Of a stretch of DNA of 64,000 nucleotides, positions 1 to 8,169 are shown piece by piece (the first letter of the stretch is position 1; the number at the start of each line of letters is the position of its first letter). The notes beneath the pieces are model-generated. The model did not search any database. It was not told where the DNA came from and saw only the letters and a list, made by a program, of their open reading frames with translations. The stretch lies in NCBI RefSeq assembly GCF_029223255.1, contig NZ_JARHUC010000011.1:62001-126000 (forward strand), written 5' to 3'. This DNA comes from Albimonas marina (lineage in GTDB: Bacteria > Pseudomonadota > Alphaproteobacteria > Rhodobacterales > Rhodobacteraceae). The translations under genes and the position numbers were made by a program.

Positions 1-146
1 CGATCGGGGTGATGGAGGACTATCTCGTCACGCTGAAGCGGCTGGCGGGGATGGAGGTGTCCATCGTCCACGGCGGGCATGACCTGAGCTTCGGGCAGGC
101 GCGGATGCGCGAGATCTGCGCGGAATACCTGGCGAAGTGGAGCTAG
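1..146 (+). CDS. MBL-fold metallo-hydrolase, C-terminal fragment
   Basis: Only the last 47 codons are in the window; the frame enters from the left edge and ends at TAG 144-146. The tail reads as an amphipathic helix, then a VHGGHDLSF stretch, then a final helix with RMREI. A histidine in a (V)HGGH/PGHG setting followed by an S-F and a terminal RMREI-type helix is usual at the C-terminus of metallo-beta-lactamase-fold hydrolases, where this histidine is a late metal ligand. The substrate cannot be told. The final G of the stop codon is also the first base of a repeat box (146-167), so dispersed repeat DNA abuts the gene directly. The family call rests on a short tail and is tentative. Confidence 0.55.
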   Translation, partial: IGVMEDYLVTLKRLAGMEVSIVHGGHDLSFGQARMREICAEYLAKWS

Positions 147-167
147 GCGCCCTGCGGGCGGGCTTGG
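146..167 (+). repeat. 5' accessory box of the palindromic repeat family, copy A
   Basis: A 22-bp sequence beginning GGCGCCCTGCGGGCGGG and ending CTTGG. The same box occurs at 7810-7831 and 43747-43768 on the plus strand and at 13684-13705 and 21944-21965 on the minus strand. At copies A, C and D it lies outside the palindrome on the side that also carries a CACCCAAGAACA tract, so the family is a directional composite and not only a hairpin. Confidence 0.8.
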
Positions 168-170
168 CTG

Positions 171-290
171 GCCCGGCTGCGCCGGGGCGCGGTTCCCGCG
201 CAGGAGGCAGGCCCGACTGCGCCTGAGCGCGCATCGCGCGCAGGAGGCCTGTCCGGCTTCGCCGGAGCGCGCATCGCGCGCAGGGGCGCT
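171..290 (+). repeat. Three exact-period 40-bp tandem repeats
   Basis: Three units, 171-210, 211-250 and 251-290, align without gaps at a period of exactly 40 bp. Each unit holds two small self-complementary pieces, a CCGGCTTCGCCGG-type hairpin and a GCGCGCATCGCGCGC-type hairpin, followed by CAGGAGGC or a variant. Units 2 and 3 share the second hairpin exactly; unit 1 is the most diverged. The array lies between the 5' box and palindrome copy A. A related set of units occurs at 47627-47835. No gene is visible from 147 to 600. Confidence 0.8.
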
Positions 291-316
291 TCCGGAACCC
301 ACCCAAGAACAGGCCC

Positions 317-482
317 GCGCCTGTCCTCCGGATCCGTCCATCGCTGAAGATGCCTGAGCGAGTCGCCGGGCGGGGTCAAGGACAAGCCCCGCGCAGGCGC
401 GGGGTCGCTTCGCGATCCCTGACCCCGCCCGGCGACTCGCTCTTCACGGCATCAGCGATGGACGGCTCCGGAGAACAGGCGC
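317..482 (+). repeat. Branched 166-bp palindrome, copy A
   Basis: The outer arms GCGCCTGTCCTCCGG and CCGGAGAACAGGCGC pair, as do CCGTCCATCGCTG with CAGCGATGGACGG and GCGAGTCGCCGGGCGGGGTC with its complement. The centre holds two further hairpins, CCCCGCGC-AG-GCGCGGGG and TCGC-TTC-GCGA, so the whole can fold as a long stem with a branched head. One internal asymmetry, TGCCTGAG on the left arm against TGCCGTGAAGAG (complement of the right arm), recurs in copies C and D. The element lies between two plus-strand genes. There is no U tract and no associated transposase. Confidence 0.9.
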
Positions 483-600
483 TCGCGAGGAGGCTTGCGG
501 CGCCGGGCGCGCGGGGCGGGCGGTCGGACGGGGATCCATGGGGGGATCCGAGGGGGGGAGGCGGGTTGAAACGGGGCGTGCAGGCGCCACGTGGGCGGCT

Positions 601-1347
601 ATGCTGGACTGGCTCTCCGAGAACGCGACGCTGGTCCAGATCGCCGTGCAGGGGCTCACCGCGGGGATCTGGATCGTCTATCTTCACCTTCTGCTGGCGG
701 GCTTCCGCCGGCAGCGACGGTCGAACCTGTTGATCAGCCGGGCGGCGGGGGCGGGCGACCGGGCGCACCTGATGGTCTCGAACCTCGGGGCGGAGCCGAT
801 CGACGTGGTGAGCGTGATCGCCGACCTGGAGTTCGAGATCGGGGCCCGGCGCGTCGGCGAGGGGACGCGATGGGCGAGCCGCACGGCGGTGGCGAGCGAC
901 CGCAACAGCGACTCGCGCCGCGCCGCCGACGACAGCCTGCAGGCCACGCTCAAGGGGCCGCTGGAGAGCGGGGAGCACCGCGACCTGGGCAGCTTCGCGG
1001 ACCTGATGGAGGCGGCCATGGCCGATCTGGAGCCCGACGGGCCGGAGGGCGCGCTGCGCGGCGTCGCCCTGACCGTCGTCGCCGAGAGCGGCTGCGACGC
1101 GCTGCTGGTGGCGGGGCGGCAGAGGTTCTCGGTCGTCGAGATGCAGGACGGGCGCCGGGCCTGGCTGCCGCGCAGCGCCCGCACCGAGCAGGTGCGCGCC
1201 GGCCGCGCCCGCCGGGCGCTGGCGCGCCGGCTGGACGCGGCGCTGCGCGACGAGGCGCGACGCGTCGAGCGCGCCGCCCGGCGCGGCGGGGACCGGCCGG
1301 GCGCGCGCGCGGCGCCGGCCGGCGGCGGCATCCGCGACGCGGCCTGA
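601..1347 (+). CDS. Membrane-anchored protein of unknown function
   Basis: A 248-residue protein. I place the start at ATG 601 because it puts a single hydrophobic segment (about residues 10-33) at the very N-terminus; an upstream in-frame ATG at 538 would add 21 Gly/Arg-rich residues that look like translated intergenic DNA. After the segment come Arg-rich residues, then a probable beta-rich cytoplasmic domain (about 40-190, with the phrase MVSNLGAEP), and finally a very Arg/Ala-rich helical tail. The positive residues after the segment suggest N-out, C-in topology. I recall similarly built unnamed proteins in Rhodobacterales but no characterised member. It stands alone between palindrome A and the convergent gene at 1388. 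Confidence 0.7.
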   Translation: MLDWLSENATLVQIAVQGLTAGIWIVYLHLLLAGFRRQRRSNLLISRAAGAGDRAHLMVSNLGAEPIDVVSVIADLEFEIGARRVGEGTRWASRTAVASDRNSDSRRAADDSLQATLKGPLESGEHRDLGSFADLMEAAMADLEPDGPEGALRGVALTVVAESGCDALLVAGRQRFSVVEMQDGRRAWLPRSARTEQVRAGRARRALARRLDAALRDEARRVERAARRGGDRPGARAAPAGGGIRDAA

Positions 1348-1387
1348 GGCGCGGCCGGGGGCCTTGCGGCGGGACAGGCCGGGCGCC

Positions 1388-2206
1388 TCAGACGGGGAAC
1401 CAGGCGCTCTCCTCGGTGACGCCGTCGAAATCCTGGGCGGTGAGGTGGACGACCTCGGCCGTGAAGGCGTCCGGGGGGAAGGCGAGCGCGCCCTCGCGCA
1501 GCGGGTTGGTCGAGCGCTCGATGATCCCGCCCCCGGGGGTGAGGCGGCCGTGGCAGAACTCCTGGTCGAACAGCCGGCGCAGGGCGCCGCGGTGGCGGTG
1601 GGCGAGCGCCCGCTCCAGCCGGACGGGGAGGGAGGCGGGGGCGGCCAGCGCCTCGGGCGCGCCGCGGCCCAGCAGGAAGCGCTCGCCCGCGCGGGCCAGC
1701 ACCGCGGCCTGGCCGTCGGCGCGGCGGAGCTGGCGGGCGGCGAGCGGGCCGGCGCCGGGCAGGCGGCGCCAGAGCTCGGCGTAGTCGGCGAAGACGCCCC
1801 GCTCCATGAGGTCGCCGTTCTCGAAAAAGAGGGCGCCGACGTCGGGCCCGTCGAGGGGCCCTCGCCAGTTCACCCGGCGGGTCCAGGTGCACACGCCCCG
1901 CTCGACCGCGGTGGCGCCGGCGAAGCCCTCGGCCCGCGCCAGCAGGCGCAGGACCCGGGGCGGCAGGTCGGAGAGGGAGCGGGCGCCGCGCACGTCGGGG
2001 GGATCGGCGGGCAGGCGCAGGTCGACGTGCAGGGGACCGGCCTGGAGCCAGTGGACCTCGGTCGTCGCGTCCTCCGCCGCCGGGGTGCGCAGCCACAGGC
2101 GCCGCCACAGGCCCTGGACGTCGGCGAGCGTGGGCTCGACCGAGAGGGCGCCGGGCAGGCCCGGCGGCGGCGGCGGCGGTTCGGCGGCGGAGGGGGCGGC
2201 GGTCAT
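1388..2206 (-). CDS. Unknown protein, possibly lipocalin-like, end of importer operon
   Basis: A 272-residue soluble protein with a Pro-rich start. The body holds several short beta-type segments, including VHWLQAGPLHVDLRLP, a VCTWTRRVNW segment, ALFFENGDLMERG and a C-terminal FDGVTEESAWFPV. The alternation of strands and the opening WLQ...DLRLP motif suggest two lipocalin-like barrels of the HRI1 type, but I cannot confirm that family by eye. The start codon lies 1 nt after the stop of the isochorismatase-type gene, so it is the last gene of the ABC importer operon and is likely translationally coupled. No signal peptide is seen. Function is not assigned. Confidence 0.65.
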   Translation of the reverse strand: MTAAPSAAEPPPPPPGLPGALSVEPTLADVQGLWRRLWLRTPAAEDATTEVHWLQAGPLHVDLRLPADPPDVRGARSLSDLPPRVLRLLARAEGFAGATAVERGVCTWTRRVNWRGPLDGPDVGALFFENGDLMERGVFADYAELWRRLPGAGPLAARQLRRADGQAAVLARAGERFLLGRGAPEALAAPASLPVRLERALAHRHRGALRRLFDQEFCHGRLTPGGGIIERSTNPLREGALAFPPDAFTAEVVHLTAQDFDGVTEESAWFPV

Positions 2207-2207
2207 C

Positions 2208-2825
2208 TCAGGCGGCCGATCTCAGGGCATGGAGGCCAGCGACGATCTCCTGCGTCGAGCGCACGGCGCCGGTTTGGAGATACTCCATGGCCGCCAGCGA
2301 GGCCGCGTGGGCGGCGTCGGAGCTGCCGCCGACCGCGTCGCCGACGATGCGGCAGTGGTAGTCGTGCTGGTGGCCGTCGGCGAAGGTGTAGTGGCAGCAC
2401 ACGTCGGTCAGCCCGCCGATCAGGATCAGGGTCTGCGCCTTGAGGCCCTTGAGCAGGATCTCGAGCTCGGTGCCGAAGAAGCAGGAGTAGCGGCGCTTGC
2501 GGATGAAATAGTCCTCGCCGGGGCGGTAGCCGGTCTCCTCGATCGCGATCTCGGTGCCCTCGCGGCCCTCGACGCAGTGGACGGTCTCGGTCCCGTCGAG
2601 CTCGCGGCCGAAGTCGATCATGTCGGGGCGGTGCGCCTCCTGGAAAAAGATCAGCGGGGTTCCGGAGGCGCGGGCGGCGTCGATGACCTGGCGGGCGCGG
2701 CCCATGTTGGGGCGCCAGTCGGCCATCTTGGGGATGCCGCCGTCGTAGCCGTCGAGGAAGCCGCCCTTCTGGATGTCGATGACGAGGACCACGGGATTGC
2801 CGACGATCATGGGCTGGCGGGGCAT
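2208..2825 (-). CDS. Isochorismatase-family cysteine hydrolase
   Basis: A 205-residue protein with the complete catalytic set of the isochorismatase/nicotinamidase-like superfamily: Asp17 in VIDIQ, Lys110 in the IRKRRYSCFFGT segment, and nucleophile Cys143 in GGLTDVCCHYT. Members hydrolyse C-N bonds in amides, carbamoyl compounds, ureido compounds or biuret, or vinyl ethers; the substrate here is not evident. The start at 2825 has an AGAGGAG ribosome site 7 nt upstream, between it and the permease stop at 2838. Its place inside an ABC importer operon suggests that it hydrolyses the imported compound or a product of it. Confidence 0.9.
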   Translation of the reverse strand: MPRQPMIVGNPVVLVIDIQKGGFLDGYDGGIPKMADWRPNMGRARQVIDAARASGTPLIFFQEAHRPDMIDFGRELDGTETVHCVEGREGTEIAIEETGYRPGEDYFIRKRRYSCFFGTELEILLKGLKAQTLILIGGLTDVCCHYTFADGHQHDYHCRIVGDAVGGSSDAAHAASLAAMEYLQTGAVRSTQEIVAGLHALRSAA

Positions 2826-2837
2826 GGGCAGGCTCCT

Positions 2838-3638
2838 CTAGCGGCGGGTAGGGTCGGCCCCCATCAGCCGGGGCAGGTCGCCGAAGCGGGCGACCAGGCC
2901 GAAGACGGCGACGGAGGTCAGGATGAAGGCGATGGCGCCGACGGCCATGGTGGGGGTGAAGCCGTTGCGCAGGGAGTTGAAGATCTGCAGCGTCACCGTC
3001 GCGTAGGCCGAGGCGGAGACGAAGAACATCACGATGAACTCGTTGAAGCTGAGCACCAGCGCGAAGAAGAAGCCGGAGACCGTGTAGGGCAGGGTCTGGG
3101 GCAGGACGACGGTGCGGAAGATCGTGCGCTCGGTCGCGCCGAGTGTGGCGGCGGCGTCGAGATGGGCGCGCTCGATCGACTGGAGGCCGATGGAGACGGT
3201 GGCGAGCGGCAGGGCCGCGTGCAGCGCGGCGTGGGAGAGGACTCCCGCGCCGAGCGTGCCGATCAGCCCGGTGAAGGACCACAGGAACCCCAGGCCCACG
3301 CCGAAGACGATGGGGGGCAGGGCGAAGGGCATGGCGAGCGAGCCCGCCAGCAGGCGCGAGAGGCGCGAGCCGCGCCGCCACAGGCCGTAGGCCGCGGGCC
3401 AGGCCAGCAGGGTGGCGAGCGCCGCCGAGGCGACCGCGATCAGGACCGAGCGCTCGAGCGCGCGGGTCCAGACCGGGTCGGAGACGAAGAACTCGACGAA
3501 GCGGTCGAGGGTGGGATCCTCGGGCGGGAACAGCATGGTGCGCCCGCCGTTGAGCGCCGCCGCGCAGACCACCGCGATGGGGGCGAGCACGAAGAGCGCG
3601 CACCAGGCGAGGTAGAGGCGGCCGAGCAGGCGGCTCAT
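2838..3638 (-). CDS. ABC importer permease 2, PotC-type
   Basis: A 266-residue integral membrane protein of the binding-protein-dependent transport permease family, with about six hydrophobic segments. The EAA-type cytoplasmic loop that docks on the ATPase is visible as HLDAAATLGATERTIFRTVV, with the usual LP some ten residues later. It resembles PotC/PotI subunits of spermidine/putrescine-type importers. ATG 3638 overlaps the stop of permease 1 (ATGA, 3635-3638), so the two subunits are translationally coupled. The ligand cannot be read from the sequence. Confidence 0.9.
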   Translation of the reverse strand: MSRLLGRLYLAWCALFVLAPIAVVCAAALNGGRTMLFPPEDPTLDRFVEFFVSDPVWTRALERSVLIAVASAALATLLAWPAAYGLWRRGSRLSRLLAGSLAMPFALPPIVFGVGLGFLWSFTGLIGTLGAGVLSHAALHAALPLATVSIGLQSIERAHLDAAATLGATERTIFRTVVLPQTLPYTVSGFFFALVLSFNEFIVMFFVSASAYATVTLQIFNSLRNGFTPTMAVGAIAFILTSVAVFGLVARFGDLPRLMGADPTRR

Positions 3639-4582
3639 CGTCCGGCCTCCGACAGGCGCGCGAGGCGCAGGGAGGCGAGCAGGAAGGCCCCCGCGGTCAC
3701 CAGCAGCACCACCGCCTGGGCGGCGCCGAAGGGGGCGTTGAGCGTGGCGCCGCGCACGGATTCGTAGATCGTGATGGTCAGGGTCTGGCGGGCGGGATCG
3801 GCGAAGACCGTCACCGCCACGTAGGCCCCCAGCAGGTAGACGAAGAGCAGCAGCGCCGCCCCCATCAGCGGCAGGCGCGCGGCGGGCAGCACCACCGTGC
3901 GGATCACCGTGGCGGGGCGCGCGCCCAGGGTGCGCGCGGCCTCGAGCATCGCGGGATCGAGGCGCGAGAGCGCGGGGTAGAGCAGGATCACCGCGTAGGG
4001 GAAGACCAGGTAGCTCATCGTCAGCACGGTCGCGAAGACCGAGGTTTTGAAGCGCACGTCGCGCGGCGTGGCCATGCCGATCTCGCGCAGCGCGTCGAAC
4101 CAGCCCGTGGCCTTGAGCCAGTCGGTGACGCCCGTCTCGCGCAGCACCATCGGCAGGCCCGAGCGGTTGGAGAGCAGCACGTCCCAGCCCATCACCACGA
4201 AGACCTCTGAGAGCGAGAGCGACGACAGCAGGAACACCAGCCACAGCGTCTGCGCGCGGCGGGAGCGGCGGGTCATCAGCCAGGCGAAGGGGAAGGCGAA
4301 GCCGACGGCGAGCAGGGCGCCCGCGGCGGCGTAGGCGAGCGTCCACCACAGCTTCTGGAGGTAGAGGAAGGAGGTGGAGGCGGGCCAGTCGAGCCCGGCG
4401 AAGAAGCGGACGTAGTTCTCGGGCGTCAGCGCCCAGCGCCAGGCCGCGCCCTCGACCACCTGGCCGAAGGAGACCGCGAGCACGATGGCGAAGGGCGCGA
4501 CGCACAGGACCAGGAGCGCGAGGCCCAGCAGCGCCTGGAGGGCCCCGAAGCCGGGGCGCGGGAGGCGGGCCGCGCGGCTCAC
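3635..4582 (-). CDS. ABC importer permease 1, PotB-type
   Basis: A 315-residue permease with about six membrane segments. The EAA loop reads MLEAARTLGARPATVIRTVV. I start it at GTG 4582, giving VSRAARLPRPGF followed by the first membrane segment; no ATG lies in a suitable place. The frame stays open to 4774, but that stretch is Arg/Pro-rich and does not look like protein. GTG 4582-4580 overlaps the TGA 4581-4579 of an upstream spacer frame (GTGA). No Shine-Dalgarno site is visible before the GTG, so its translation may depend on ribosomes ending at that TGA. The downstream junction with permease 2 is ATGA. Confidence 0.85.
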   Translation of the reverse strand: MSRAARLPRPGFGALQALLGLALLVLCVAPFAIVLAVSFGQVVEGAAWRWALTPENYVRFFAGLDWPASTSFLYLQKLWWTLAYAAAGALLAVGFAFPFAWLMTRRSRRAQTLWLVFLLSSLSLSEVFVVMGWDVLLSNRSGLPMVLRETGVTDWLKATGWFDALREIGMATPRDVRFKTSVFATVLTMSYLVFPYAVILLYPALSRLDPAMLEAARTLGARPATVIRTVVLPAARLPLMGAALLLFVYLLGAYVAVTVFADPARQTLTITIYESVRGATLNAPFGAAQAVVLLVTAGAFLLASLRLARLSEAGR

Positions 4583-5438
4583 GGCGCCCAGGCGCCGCGT
4601 CGGCGGTCGCGCTCTTGGGGGGCGTGGCGCGCGCGGCGCGCGGCGGGCGTGGCGCCGGGGGCGGGCCTCGCGAGGCGGGGCGCCTGCGGACCGCGGGGCG
4701 GGAGGATCGCCGCGGCGAGGGGGCGAGGGCGCGGAAAGAGGAGCGCAGGCGCGTCGGTCGCGCAGGCGCCGCATCGGCGGTCGCGCCCGTGGGAGTCGGG
4801 GCGTGCGCGGCGCGAGGCGGGCATGGCGCGCGGGACGGGCCTCGCGAGGCGGGGCTCGCTCGGCGGGCGCGCTGCGCGCGGGGAGAGCTTCGGGAGCTTT
4901 CCCCGGAACAGGGGCCGCGCCTGCTCCGCGGAGCCGTCCTTCGCGTCGGATGCCTGAGCCCCGCGGCCCGTCCGGTCAAGGACAAGCCGCGCAAGCGCGG
5001 TCGCTTCGCGATCCTGGACCGGACGGGCCGCGCGGCTCCGGGCGGCATCCGCGAAGGACGGCTCCGCGGAACAGGCGCTCGGCGCCCCGGGGCGGGCGCC
5101 GCGCCGGGGCGCCCGGAGCCGGCGGAGGAGAGAGGGGGCGAAGGGGGAGGGGCGCGCCGTCGGCGAGCGGGGCGAGCGGGGCGAACGCTGCGACAGGACG
5201 CCGACGAGGCGCGAGGGCGAGGGCATGGGCCTGGGCGGCGTCGCGCAGGCGGCGACTGCGTTGACGGCGGGGGCCTCGGGGGCGGCGACGGCCGGGGCTT
5301 GGGAGCGGGCGGCGCGGATCCCGTAGATGGCGGGCGCTGCGCGCGGTGGGGGAGAGAACGTCTGCGCCGGGGTGGGGCGGGTCGGCGCCGGGCGGCGCAC
5401 GGCGAGGGTCTCGCGCAGGGGCGGCGGGACGGCGGGGG

Positions 5439-5442
<4 letters not shown>
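4579..5442 (-). CDS. Coupled low-complexity spacer frame running through palindrome B
   Basis: A 287-codon open frame. Its ATG (5442-5440) overlaps the ATPase TGA (5441-5439) as ATGA, and its own TGA (4581-4579) overlaps the permease GTG as GTGA. The product is Pro/Arg/Ala-rich with no domain, signal or membrane segment. The first 70 or so codons mostly end in G or C and could be a genuine old N-terminus; the rest is translated repeat DNA, including palindrome 4917-5078. In copies A, C and D the corresponding frame ends in a shared GACP-stop; in B the inner hairpin is 2 bp shorter on each side and the frame reads on. It may be a real small gene, a scar that keeps coupling, or chance. I infer translation; I do not show it. 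Confidence 0.45.
4917..5078 (+). repeat. Branched 162-bp palindrome, copy B
   Basis: The most diverged of the four copies but still paired along its length. The outer arms hold GAGCCGTCCTTCGCG against CGCGAAGGACGGCTC, and the inner arms GGCCCGTCCGGTC against GACCGGACGGGCC. The inner hairpin is CCGCGC-AA-GCGCGG, two pairs shorter than in A, C and D. The conserved internal asymmetry (TGCCTGAGCC against TGCCGCCCGGAGCC) is kept. It lies inside an importer operon transcribed from the minus strand, between the ATPase and permease 1, and inside the open frame 4579-5442. Confidence 0.85.
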
Positions 5443-6551
<1,109 letters not shown>

Positions 6552-6561
6552 CGCGGCGGCC

Positions 6562-7683
6562 TCAGGCGGCCGCCAGCATCTTCTCCCACGTCTCCTTGAT
6601 GAACTCGCCCATGTCGAGATAGGCCTCGTAGGCGGGCGTGATGGCGGGGGCGCCGGAGACGGCGGCGAACTCCTCGTCGGTCAGGTCGGTCGAGGCCTGG
6701 GGGAGGAGCGGCGCGGTGCCGATCATGCGGCTCATCAGGGCCTGGGTGGCGGGGTCGGAGGAGAAGTCGATGAAGGCCGCGGCCTCCTCGGCCTTCTCCG
6801 AGCCCTCGGCCAGGCACCAGGAGCCGTAGTCCTGGGGGTTGCCTTCCTTCGGGAAGATCGAGGCGATGGGGAAGCCCTCGGCGGCCATGATGCCGGCGAC
6901 GTCGTGGTAGTAGATGCCGCCGATCACGTCCTCGTTCTTCATGCCCTGCTCCATCTGGCTCTCGGCCGACCACCACAGCGCGACGTTGGGCTTCAGCTCG
7001 GCCACCTTCTCGACCACCGCGACGATGCCGTCCTTCGACATCATCGTGGCCTCGCCCTCGAAGAAGGTGGCGGCGGTGATGTCGAGGAAGTGGGAGTTGT
7101 GGAGCTTGGAGATGCCCAAGCTGGCCTCGTAGGTCGCGGGATCCCAGAACTCGGTCCAGGAGGCGGGGGGCGCGACGACGTCGGGGTTCACCACCATCGA
7201 GGTGAACCAGGACATCGCGCCCACGCCGACCAGGCCCGCGTCGGCGGTGTAGAGGAACTTGGCGTCCAGCCCCTCGGCCCGGGGCATGGCGGCGGGGTCG
7301 AGCGGGGCCAGCAGGCCGCCGATGCGCGAGGCGCGGATCATCGTGTCGCGCGCGTAGAGCGAGAGGTCCGCGGGGACCGAGCCGGAGCGGGCGGCGTTCT
7401 GCATCGTCACCAGCCAGTCGGAGGAGTTGGGCTGGGTGACGGATTCGACCGCGATGCCGGTCGCCTCGGTGAACTTGGGGTACACGTGCTCCTTGAACGA
7501 GTTCTCGAAATAGCCGCCGTAGGAGCCGATCTTGAGGCTGCGCGCCTGGGCCAGCGCCGGGGCGCCGAGGCCGGAGGCGGCGGCGAGGCCGGCCATGCCG
7601 GCGGCCCCCTTGAGGATCGTGCGGCGGGAGACCCGGACGGCGCCGGTGCGGGCGAGGAGCGGCGAGGCGGGGCGCGAGGTCAT
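6562..7683 (-). CDS. Periplasmic binding protein of the Pot-type importer, Tat-exported
   Basis: A 373-residue extracellular solute-binding protein. The start at 7683 is set by CAGGAGAG 6 nt upstream; a longer frame to 7767 exists but lacks such a site. The N-terminus has a twin-arginine motif (SRRTILKG) followed by a hydrophobic segment and an ALAQA cleavage-type end near residue 46. The mature protein begins LKIGSYGGYF and has the layout of PotD-like family 1 proteins that bind polyamines and other small cationic or amide ligands. It is the first gene of the operon, divergent from the dioxygenase at 8170. Confidence 0.9.
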   Translation of the reverse strand: MTSRPASPLLARTGAVRVSRRTILKGAAGMAGLAAASGLGAPALAQARSLKIGSYGGYFENSFKEHVYPKFTEATGIAVESVTQPNSSDWLVTMQNAARSGSVPADLSLYARDTMIRASRIGGLLAPLDPAAMPRAEGLDAKFLYTADAGLVGVGAMSWFTSMVVNPDVVAPPASWTEFWDPATYEASLGISKLHNSHFLDITAATFFEGEATMMSKDGIVAVVEKVAELKPNVALWWSAESQMEQGMKNEDVIGGIYYHDVAGIMAAEGFPIASIFPKEGNPQDYGSWCLAEGSEKAEEAAAFIDFSSDPATQALMSRMIGTAPLLPQASTDLTDEEFAAVSGAPAITPAYEAYLDMGEFIKETWEKMLAAA

Positions 7684-8169
7684 GAACGCTCTCCTGTCGG
7701 GCGAGGGCGCGGAGGCCCTGTTGGATCCGATGCCCCGGACTGGCGCCGGGTTGCGCGGAGGAGCCATGCAGGGGGCGTGCCAGAGGGGCGCGAGGCGACC
7801 GGTGACGGAGGCGCCCTGCGGGCGGGCTTGGGCCTCCGGCCGGTGGGCGTGCCGGGATGGGCGAGGGAAAGGGAGCGGCGGCAGGGGGGGGCCTCCGAGG
7901 TGGGGCTCGTCGGCGGGCCGCTGCGCGGGGGCGCGCGTTGCGCGCCCGGAAGGTCGCTTCGGGAGCTCACCAAAGAACAGGCGCTTCGCGCGGGCCTGCG
8001 GGCGTTGCGCAGGGCGCGCCTGGCGCGAGCGGTGGGTGGGGTTTGCCTGCGTTCGGCGCAGGCGGGAGGCTTTTGGTGGTCATTTGGTAGGCGGTTGCGT
8101 TTGCGTGGTCAAATGAATTGCAGGGTGGCAGAGTGCAGGGGACTCGTTCTCTCTCTGATGGAGCCGGCC
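7684..8169. other. Intergenic region with a truncated repeat composite
   Basis: This 486-bp stretch separates two divergent genes. It holds the 5' box (7810-7831), a GC-rich hairpin stretch near 7925-7950, a TTCGGGAGCTCACCAAAGAACA tract around 7953-7976 and GGCGC, but no palindrome follows. It is therefore a truncated member of the composite family. From about 8070 to 8115 the DNA is less GC-rich (TTTTGGTGGTCATTTGG and TGGTCAAATGAATTG), the likeliest place for the dioxygenase promoter. TGGTCATTTG and TGGTCAAATG are near-repeats about 28 bp apart and could be a pair of regulator sites. Confidence 0.5.

Noticed and set aside
171-290. CRISPR array
   Set aside because: Three abutting 40-bp units with no unique spacers and no cas gene.
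317-482. Palindromes as rho-independent terminators or as tRNA-like genes
   Set aside because: There is no T tract, they lie between co-directional genes and even inside an operon, and although the branched fold recalls a cloverleaf there is no T-loop GTTCRA or acceptor-type end.
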